From the NCBI GenBank assembly GCA_010909165.1, contig VJWM01000380.1:1-26165 (forward strand): DNA of 26,165 bases. The letters are read 5' to 3'. Under the pieces are notes generated by a model, which searched no databases, was not told where the DNA came from, and saw only the letters and a list, made by a program, of their open reading frames with translations. Both the position numbers and the translations under genes were made by a program. Position 1 is the stretch's first letter. Each line of letters opens with the position of its first letter. Shown in pieces: positions 8,929 through 17,197 of the stretch. This DNA is from Anthoceros angustus (lineage: Eukaryota > Streptophyta > Anthocerotopsida > Anthocerotales > Anthocerotaceae).

Positions 8929-9765
8929 ACTCCCCTCCTCACTGTTTGCATCCTGCAAACAAGATACCTCTGAAGGTACTTCTTAACCTTCCACCCATTC
9001 ACTCTAGTTGGTAGCAAATCTCCATCCACAACACGTGGTTGCGGATCCATTCTCATACCGCCACCACCTCATAAGGTCCCATCCATCTCAACCTAAGCTT
9101 ACAGGAAGTCCATATAGCGGCTATCATATAGAAGAACCAAATCCCGGCCATGATAGCTTCTTGCTTCCTCAACTTCCCATCATGCCTATCCTTTCTAAGC
9201 TCCACGATTATTTCTTCTAAAGCATCTTCCCTCGTTCCTCTTGCTCTATGAAAGATTCTAGCCACGGCTATCTTCTATCATGTATTCTTCCTCCATGATT
9301 CTATAGGTAGGTACTTCAAATTCCCAGCATCACAGAGACATGCCATATGTTAAATAATGAGAGGTCTTCTTGGTTGTCACTTTCTCGCTCTCCAAATTAT
9401 GATGTTCTCAAGAGAAACTTGCCAATATGGAGTTCATCATCCTTCCTTGTTGCTCTTAGCCTCCATCATCTTTGTGCAATAGTCCGGCCCAAGATATATT
9501 ATTTCCTCGTCCATTTTGTGGGTGGCTTGATTGGACCCACAATGTCTAACTTCTCGAGGTGCCAATAGCGGTGTAAGTGAGAGGCCAATGTGACAAAGTC
9601 GGCCTCCCAACCGATTGGCATGCATCACACAATTCGAACAAAATCCCACATCTCCTGCATCGTAGCCCACCAAAAGCACATCCAAAATCTTCTTCATAGT
9701 AATTTGCATCAATGTCGTATCTCACCCGTTCAACAAATAACGTGGACATGGGAGTCCTTCTCATT
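8929..9765 (-). pseudogene. Broken Ty3/gypsy integrase
   Basis: In minus-strand order, 9765-9437 carries the zinc-finger CxxC region (FELCDACQSVGRPT) and, in a second frame, the start of the catalytic core (THKMDEEIIYLGPDYCTKMMEAK), where TDYxTKWVEA-type sequence is usual. A jump of sequence at about 9395-9430 removes the rest of the core. The frame at 9265-9053 then gives the C-terminal module (ELRKDRHDGKLRKQEAIMAG and KLRLRWMGPYEVVAV), and 9056 onward gives VDGDLLPTRVNGWKVKKY. Several frameshifts separate these pieces. The last catalytic acidic residues are missing, so it cannot be active. Comparison with 25081-25685 in the same window supports the reading. Confidence 0.8.
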
Positions 9766-10665
9766 CTAACCTCCTCTTCCCATGCTCACCTCACGTTTCC
9801 TCTAGCTTGTTCACCTGGATGTTTGTGCTATGACAAAACTAGCTTCTCCCCGTGATGTTGCACATATCTGCGGTCGTGGGCACCGGCATCTCAGCATCGC
9901 CACCCCTTTATCTCCATGCTCCCTAGTCTCATGACTGGCCCGGATCGTTAACGATCTTCTCTCCCACTGCGTTTCACGGCGGCAATTTCCCTGATCGACC
10001 GGGAATCGGTCGCGCTTCTACAATTCCTTTGCAAGCACACCAGGTGTGATTTCTCCACAATCCTCCTTCATACACGTCACCATGAGCCATCCTCACTCCT
10101 AGGCTCCAGCGCGCACACCTCCTCGCCACCATTTTGTGTGCCACCTCTCCTTCCTCCAAATTGCGATTTCTTGGCAATCTTTTCATCGATCCTTGCCACT
10201 ATCGTGGGATCCACTTGCAACCCTCTTGACTGCTCACCCTTAAAGAGCACTCCTTGCCCTCCTTGTACACATGTTGTCACTTCTTTGCTTCATCTCGAAC
10301 TCTTAGATTGACCTCCTGCAGCAAACCACACTGCAAACCCCTTCCACGGACACTTGGCCCTTGCGCACAACCTCTTGCTGCACCTCAATCACACATGTAC
10401 TTTGCCCACGTTCCTATCCTTCCAACCGTACTCTGCAACTCCTCGTCGAAATCGGTCATCGACAATCCGCTCACCGGTTTTCGATAAAAAATAAAGCTGC
10501 ATTCATGCTCTTGCAACTTCTTAAACTCTTCCTACACCTCTACACTTAGAAATCTTCGCTACCTTACCATATTCTAGCTCTAAGTTTTCTATGGCACATG
10601 GATCTACATCGTTCCTTGAACTCCTCCTTTCACTATTTCCCAAACATTTGTCAAGAAAGTTCATA
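9766..10665 (-). other. Eroded internal sequence where protease/RT would lie
   Basis: Between the gag-like and integrase pieces there are only 900 bases, with short minus-strand frames (for example 10077-10280, containing VDPTIVARIDEKIAKKSQFG). I see no reverse transcriptase xxDD motif, RNase H or protease motif. Part may be the gag C-terminal or spacer region. The reverse transcriptase and RNase H of a full element (well over 1.5 kb) have been deleted or were never present. Confidence 0.4.
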
Positions 10666-11473
10666 TCATAGGCCTTGCTTTTGCAGAAGGCTACATCCTT
10701 CTAGCAGCCGTGGTGGTACTCTCTCCAAGTAACCATAAATCCCCTCTACATAATCATACAAAGACTCCCTCCTCTTCCTTCGCAGAGTCCTCAACCGGGC
10801 CAACGTGTGATGTGCATAGCTCAAACCACAGAACTGGTTCAAAAATATAGCTCTCAAATCATCCCAATGTAATGGTGGTGCAGCCCCATACATGCAACTA
10901 TACCGCTGCTGGGCATGACCTCGAAGCACTCTAGGAAAATTTCGGAGACAATCCGCGGCTGAGGCTTCCAAATTCGCATGAGACACATGTTCAAAAGTTT
11001 GCACAAAAGCCTCAGCATCTTCACCTCATTGCTTCTCCCCAAATCTCACATACTGCTGGCGGCTGTGGGGTGATTCACTCCCACCACCTCTACTTCCTCC
11101 ACTCATGGTCGAGGGCGTCCACAAAACTGTGGGCACACCTCCCAACAAACTCCACCTGTCTGGCGGCAGATCTTGCCCGGCAAGCGGGATGTAATGTACA
11201 CACTGGCGCCTTAGTCCTCCTAACAAGCAAGGTTGAAAGGGCAGCAAGTTGGGCGATAATTCGATCAAGACCTTGCAGCTCGTAGATCTCATACCCAACT
11301 TTTCCCTGCCAAATCTCACCCTCTTGCCCTCCTCTTGACGACAAACTCGAGCTAGAAGACCTTGATAATCCGCAGCCGAAAAAGTCCTCCTCTTGCGAGG
11401 ACGGAAGATGTACCTTGAAATTACTAACCCGGCTCAGTTCTTGGATCACCCTTGATCGGCAAGTCCTCGGCAA
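10666..11473 (-). pseudogene. Ty3/gypsy gag-like fragment
   Basis: The frame at 11004-10666 has the features of the retrotransposon gag capsid domain: ALRGHA/W-type start (VLRGHAQQRYSCMYG), then PLHWDDLRAIFLNQF, then LARLRTLRRKRRESLYDYVE. The W-x-x-L...F...F and L-x-x-L-x-x-GES-like pattern is typical. Frames at 11473-11026 upstream (in element order) are broken but include a Ser-rich stretch and a leucine-rich piece (LDRIIAQLAALSTLLV) that could be its N-terminal part. It belongs with the integrase and LTR at 8250-9765 as one decayed minus-strand element. Confidence 0.65.
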
Positions 11474-12436
11474 CGATTCCTTCCTCTCGCTATCGTGAGC
11501 AAAACCTCCTCATGCTCTTAGACAAGCTACCTCTTCTTCCTCAACGGAACCCTTGATGTTAGCACATAGCTTCCTCACAGAGCTCTCTCCTCCCTTCCTT
11601 TGCACATTGTCATGTGAGCAACTAAGCTTTCTTCACGCACATGATCTATCGATTCAGCTCACAAATCCTTTGCAGACAAAGGCAGGGGCGATCTCCTCTC
11701 GACTCCTGCACAAAAATTACTTCATCCCCTCCCCCAACTAGACATCTGCAAGCACGCTCATGCCCTTTCAACACACGGTTGTGCAAAAAAAACAAGCGAC
11801 TTCCTGCATGTACCATCCTTGTTACGGAAACCACACAAATCTCACAACTCAGAAGGCGTGGAGCCCCTTCTTCACAACGCATGGGTATCAGGACACTGGG
11901 GTTTCATCATAAACACACGTTCCACCCTATGCAAGGTTTCCTCAACACGCAATCTAGGCAATGAAATTCTTCCAACTTCGACCATTTCAACAAGTCCGGA
12001 AAAATATCATCTTGACTCTCTAGAAAGATAGATAGATTCTATCCAATCTAGAATTAATATCTTTATAGAACATATGGATTTATTTAATTATCATATTATA
12101 TGGAGAGTCTTTATGTAGAAAAAAAAAGAGATGGAAAAACCACCATCTAAATCGAAAAAAAAAAGAGTTGTGTTCCCCCCACTTCTTCGGAATCTCTTTC
12201 ATGTCCATTACCTTGAAGGTGAACACCTCACAATTCTCCCAACAATTGCTTTAGTCTATCCCTTATTTGCATTCCCTTCTTAAATTTGAGGCACTTTCCA
12301 AGCCTCACCTCCATACCCTCCATGTCACCCGGGTTATGACCTCTTGTTCACGAGTCGAGCTGCGTCCAAAGCCCTCATCTTCCATTCTTGGGTCGTCTTG
12401 CCGCATCCCCACTCTCGTGGCGGACTCCCTTCTTAA
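11474..12436. other. Probable internal/leader sequence of the element, no gene recognised
   Basis: Short ORFs on both strands lack domains. Bases 12030-12180 are AT-rich, with A-runs at about 12119-12127 and 12155-12165. By position this should be the leader of the minus-strand element whose gag lies at 10666-11473. Confidence 0.3.
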
Positions 12437-12448
12437 GGCATGACACCA
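12437..12448 (-). other. Primer-binding-site-like sequence
   Basis: The minus strand reads TGGTGTCATGCC, close at its start to TGGTATCAGAGC, the site complementary to plant initiator Met-tRNA used by many LTR elements. It is separated by two bases from a TG dinucleotide (12451) that starts the repeat-A segment, the expected spacing between an LTR end and the site. The match is imperfect. Confidence 0.4.
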
Positions 12449-12450
12449 AT

Positions 12451-12600
12451 TGTGTTGTGTCGTTGTAGGTCGAGGATTGGTGAATTTTCGAGCGGTCACG
12501 GTGGTGCATTCTTGTGAGGGGAAGAGTAGTGGCGCCTTGCTTGTTGAGGAGGGTAGTGTAGTGGGTGGGCGTGATTGATTTCCCAAGATCCAAGGTTTAA
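12451..12600 (-). repeat. Repeat family A, copy 3 (LTR-end-like)
   Basis: It matches 84-200: GTGTCGTTGTAGGTCGAGG, then GGTGGTGCA, GAAGAGTAG and CCTTGCTTGTTGAG in the same order. The adjacent primer-binding-site-like sequence suggests that 12451 is the inner edge of a 5-prime LTR in minus orientation. It does not match the LTR at 8250-8928, so it may belong to a different element than the gag and integrase between them. Confidence 0.5.
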
Positions 12601-12795
12601 ACTATTTTGTTGCTTTATCTTATTTTTATTCAAAAGAATCTAATACCTATTTCTAAAATAAAAATTAAAAATATTTTGATTTCTTTTGGAAGGCTCTAAT
12701 TAGAAAACAGCCTTTAAGAGATTTTCAAAATGAAATTGACCCATTTTGATAGGTTATTAAAATAAATTCAAATTAATTATAAATAAAATTCTCTT
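12601..12795. other. Strongly AT-rich block
   Basis: About 195 bases are dominated by A and T runs, sharply different from the GC-rich flanks. I see no terminal repeats and no coding potential. It could be a small AT-rich insertion or matrix-attachment-like sequence; neither is shown. Confidence 0.5.
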
Positions 12796-13547
12796 ATGAG
12801 AAGACTTGTGCAGCTGGTCCGCCAGCGATAGTATGCCCACATATGCCAAAACACCTTTCAAGTTCCCCTCCCTCTTCATCCTTGGACCACCGCAATTTCC
12901 TCGAGGATGCATTCTTTGACCACACAAATCGGTGCACTCTGTGCTCACAAAACAAGAACTGGCAGCCTACTCCACTCCGTGCTCGGCAAGATGCGTCGAG
13001 AGCATGTCAACCAAAAGAAGGGATGAGGATAGGGCAGGAGGCAAGCGAAGAAGAGAGAACTTGAGCGGGAAAGTCGTACTCGGTGACGGTGAGGGTAAGT
13101 TTTTATTAAGGAAAGAGGAGATGAGTGAACCCATCTACTAAAAGGGCATCAAGAGAGACCCCAAGGGTCACGAGAAGAAGGAGTAACTAAGCTCCATGTC
13201 TAAAGTTACGACTAGTCAAGGCACCAAACCGAGTTTAATGGACTCCACGTGGAGTCTTCTACCACAGGCGGCTCCGTTTTTGAAGTCACTAGGTCCCACC
13301 CCACTATGGACATGACTGCTTAGGTGGCGGTCATTACTTTCGGAATGACCACTCTCAAATATGAGCATGCGAATGTGTGTCCCAATCCGTGCTGCCATTA
13401 TCGGACCCAATATGTAGAGTGATAGGCGAAGCCATTAAAGAATATCTTTATTTATTTACCTTTAAAATAGTATAATATGAGGATTGAATATCCTAATTAG
13501 AAACCCACCTCATTCTATTTAATACCCGTCCTTCAACCCTTCTTGTT
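12796..13547. other. Intergenic sequence upstream of the AGPase gene
   Basis: No gene is recognised. A TATA-like TCTATTTAATAC lies near 13515-13526, followed by T/G-rich sequence. The ORFs at 12843-13141 are short, overlap each other and have no domain. Confidence 0.35.
13241..13256. promoter_or_regulatory. Perfect 16-bp palindrome with a G-box core
   Basis: GACTCCACGTGGAGTC is fully self-complementary and contains CACGTG, the core bound by plant bZIP and bHLH factors. It lies about 850 bp upstream of the AGPase start. Whether it acts on that gene is unknown. Confidence 0.4.
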
Positions 13548-13661
13548 GTTCTGTGGTCCCTTATGTGTGTTCCGCTTTTGAATGTTTTGGGTTTTACTTT
13601 GGTTATGAGTAGTGTGGTCTCGATGTGTGTTACATTTTGAAGTTCTTAGGTTTTATTTTGG
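13548..13661. repeat. Short tandem duplication, about 60-bp units
   Basis: Bases about 13548-13605 and 13610-13661 share GTGGTC, ATGTGTGTT, TTTTGAA-GTT and GGTTTTA-TTTGG in order. A weaker third unit may lie at about 13812-13850. It falls in the region between the TATA-like sequence and the AGPase start. Confidence 0.55.
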
Positions 13662-13926
13662 TCCAAGCATTCACCTTAGATCGATTATAGATAGGGTTGT
13701 AGAAGGGTGGATGCCCTTGGCAAGTAGCTTAGGCACACCATGGTACAAGTTGTTAGGTACTAAGTCCATGAATGGAAAATTCCGTCCGAGTGAACTATAA
13801 TAGACAGTCCTCTACTCTTTTGTGCTTTTGAAGGTTATAGATTTTATTTTCGATATAGTTTAGATTTTATTTTCCTTTTTCGTTTCCAGGTATAGAATTG
13901 GGGGCGCATGGGAAAACAAATCTGCA

Positions 13927-14022
13927 TAGGTGGCATATATAGGTGCTCCGTAGTTGGGGTGTATCCTCGAGAAAGCTAATCTGAAGACCTAGGTGGCATA
14001 GATAGGTTCTGGGTAGTGCAGG
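13927..14022. repeat. Short duplication, units 63 bp apart
   Basis: TAGGTGGCATATATAGGT followed by a G/T-rich tail (13927-13959) recurs as TAGGTGGCATAGATAGGT (13990-14022). It is probably in the promoter or 5-prime untranslated region of the AGPase gene. Confidence 0.55.
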
Positions 14023-14089
14023 TGCCTCTGCAGTTGGAGCTTCAATTTTGGGCCTTTGGCAAAGTTGGCTGAGGACACTCACAGCTGTC

Positions 14090-16549
14090 ATGGCAAAGTC
14101 TTTCGCCACCATGGCTGCTCATGGGTGCGTCTGTAATGTCGCTGGCAAGAGCTGCGATACCCTCCGTCCCTCTGCCGCGCTGCGTCGTCACGCTCCTTAT
14201 CCTCGGCTGCTGCGGTGGGAAGCTTCCCTCTCGTTGCAAACATTGATTCCACTTCCTGGAGGTCTCGTAAGCTCCATAATCTACACATCCGAGCAGTCTC
14301 CGACTCACAAAGTGCCAGCGGGGACAGTTGCCTCGATCCAGATGCCGGGAGGGTACTTGAGTTAGAATTTATCGACTGTTGCCAGTCCTTCATGCTGTGG
14401 TAATGGGAGTTGGTGATTGTTGTGCTTACCATGTCTTTCGAACTTGCAGAGCGTGTTGGGGATTATATTGGGGGGAGGTGCCGGAACGCGACTGTATCCC
14501 CTGACTAAGAAGCGAGCAAAGCCAGCAGTTCCTCTTGGGGCAAATTATCGTTTGATAGATATTCCGGTCAGCAACTGCATCAACAGCAATATTCAGAAAA
14601 TTTATGTCCTCACGCAATTCAACTCAGCTTCTCTTAATCGGCACTTATCGCGCGCCTATGCGAGTAACATGGGCGGCTACAAGAACGAGGGCTTCGTCGA
14701 GGTCCTAGCAGCTCAACAGAGTCCCGAAAACCCCAATTGGTTTCAGGTAAACTGTTGCTGCTGCCCTTTGCTTTCAACGTGTAGTGTGTTCGCAACCACA
14801 TGTACAACGTTGGTGGCTTGTGTGACCGCAGGAACAGCAGATGCGGTCAGACAATATTTCGAGGAGCAGCAAGTTTTAGAGTTCTTGGTATTGGCAGGGG
14901 ACCATTTATACCGCATGGACTATCAGAAATTTATTCAAGTACATCGGGAGACTAATGCGGACATTACGGTCGCAGCTTTGCCAATGGACGAGAAGCGTGC
15001 AACGGCGTTTGGTCTGATGAAGATAGATGATCAGGGACGTATTATTGAGTTTGCAGAGAAGCCCAAAGGCGACGCGCTCTCCGCAATGAAGGTCCAATCT
15101 TTCCCTTTGTACTTGTGGAGGTTGGAGACTTTTGAGCGTAAAGCAGCTAGCTGACAGTGGCCTCAGTTTAACAGGTGGATACTACAGTACTGGGTTTGGA
15201 TGGGGAGCGAGCGAAAGAGTTGCCCTATATAGCAAGCATGGGTATTTATGTCGTGAGCAAAGAAGCCATGATAAAACTCTTGCGAAATGACTTTCCAGAA
15301 GCTAATGATTTTGTGAAGTTATTCCTGGTGCAACTCGGATAGGGATGAAGGTATGCTGTTAATCCATACTTGACCAGCTCCAAGTTACTGGAGAAAATGT
15401 TTGCCAAGCAATGCACAGTGAGGTGGTAAAGGTTGTTTTAGTCTTTGGGTGCTGATTTTTGTAGGTCCAAGCATATCTCTATGATGGTTACTGGGAAGAC
15501 ATTGGGACCATTGAGGCGTTCTACAAACTTAGGCATTACGAAGAAACCAATTCCTGACTTCAGGTCTCTTATCCCCACCCATGTTTTTGCGCTTTGGGCA
15601 TCTTCACGCTGGTACTTTGACTTGAGTGCGCTGCTGACTGGTTATTCCCGTTAGCAGTTTCTATGACAGATCTGCCCCTATCTACACTCTTGCCCGATTC
15701 TTGCCTCCGTCCAAGATGCTAGATGCTGATGTCACTGACAGCGTAATTGGCGAAGGCTGTGTCATTAAGGTCCGGAGTTCTCACTTGTAATGTTGATGAA
15801 TGTAGTGGGGACAGATTGAACTTAAATTGTAATCCAAAACAAATGATGTGGTGGATCCAGGAGTTGCGTTGTTCGGTTGCTGATACTTGTGTATTGCAGA
15901 ATTGTAAGATACATCACTCTGTCGTGGGCCTACGGTCCTGGGTTGGAGAAGGAGCCTTTATAGAAGATGCCCTCCTTATGGGTGTGACTACTATGAGGTA
16001 ATTAACACTCTTTCAGACTTGAGTCTTGGTGCCCATCCTTTTAACATTTCTGCTGGTTGTGTTGGTCTAACATGTTCTATGCCCTTTGTCCCTCTGTTCT
16101 TGATAGTATGTTGACGAGCGCATCTTGTCTGACCTTTTTTTCTGCTTCTACAGACAGATGGGCAGCGTCAAGAGCTGTTAGCTGCAGGAGGCATTCCAAT
16201 TGGAATAGGTCGGAATTCCATCATCAAGAGGGCTATAATTGACAAGAATGCCCGCATTGGAGAGAATGTGAAGGTACGTCTTTGTTATCCCTTGTTTTGC
16301 GTTTTTGTGCGTCAGTTCAAGGATGAGAATATTATTTTTAATTAATGTAAAAAGTTTTAATAGGTTTTGTTACAGCGTAATATGGGAAGACTACTTGACT
16401 GATGTCTGGTGGCGTATTTGATATGGTTTCCAGATTGTAAATAAGGATGACGTACAAGAGGCAGCGAGGAGACGGATGGGTACTTCATAAAGGGTGGGAT
16501 TGTCACGATCATAAAGGATGCAATTGTTCCAAACAACACGATTATCTAA
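14090..16549 (+). CDS. ADP-glucose pyrophosphorylase small subunit, chloroplast (9 exons, frame broken)
   Basis: It makes ADP-glucose from glucose-1-phosphate and ATP, the committed step of starch synthesis in plastids. Exons: 14090-14352, 14450-14746, 14832-15091, 15175-15350, 15465-15563, 15658-15769, 15900-15997, 16154-16273, 16434-16549 (TAA), all with GT-AG introns. Exon 1 encodes a Ser/Ala/Arg-rich transit peptide and [12 protein letters not shown], keeping the Cys used for redox control in plant small subunits. Then come [20 protein letters not shown] (nucleotide site), [18 protein letters not shown] (sugar-phosphate site), IIDKNARIG, and a C-terminal [10 protein letters not shown] region with the activator lysine. 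Lesions: a shift in exon 1 before about 14206; one G short at 14832; nine bases lost in frame near 14862 (LWL missing); four lost near 15312; five lost near 15525; one near 15984; one G near 16467. Protein identity to the family is otherwise very high. Family certain; functionality uncertain. Confidence 0.93.
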
Positions 16550-17197
16550 AGAACAGCGTTTGAAGGACGTTGGTGTTGCACTATGGCCCAGACACGAGGT
16601 GGATGGGCTTCCGTAGACTAAAAGCTTGAAGAGAGAATCAGACCGTCTCTATTAAATGCAGAAGTGATTCCTGCCGGCTTGTTTCGATGTCCTAGCTTTG
16701 TGTACCGACTTCGGATTGTGTCACTTATGAGGAAACACTAAGTTGAGCCTGAACTTCGGTGGGCCATGGATACCAAATATGGAATGGCATCGCGGGTGCT
16801 CTTTCCCCAGTAGATTGTCTCTCCATAGCAATGTCACCGTCTTGGCATTCATTGCTTCTGTTACTACCGTGGTGCCGTTCTCTTGTCGCCTGAGATCGTC
16901 GTTGTGGGTCGATCCGTCGGCCGTCCAATCTTGGATAATTCACTGAGTTGTTTCTTTGTGCGCGATCTGTCATCTCTGCGAGTCACCGCCAGCGGGTAAG
17001 CATGCCAGTCTCAACGCTGTCTTTCGCCAATTCATGGAGGTGCCACTGGTCTCTTGATCCGATGTTGCACTCTTCTGAGCGTGTTGCGGATGTGATTGCC
17101 ACCCGCTTCTAAGCTTCTGACACTGGGGATCGGCATGCGTGATCGATCAGTCCGTGCCCTGCCTCAGTGTGGATCAGTGGATTTCTGCAGTCTGGTG
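16550..17197. other. Intergenic region between AGPase and villin
   Basis: It should hold the AGPase 3-prime end and the villin promoter or leader. A possible splice acceptor (TTTCTGCAG, ending 17190) lies just before the villin ATG, suggesting an intron in the 5-prime untranslated region. No clear polyadenylation signal, TATA box or additional gene is visible; short ORFs on both strands look spurious. Confidence 0.4.

Noticed and set aside
16725-16973. 82-codon minus-strand ORF between the two genes
   Set aside because: No domain, no homologue recognised, and it overlaps plus-strand ORFs of similar length; likely chance.
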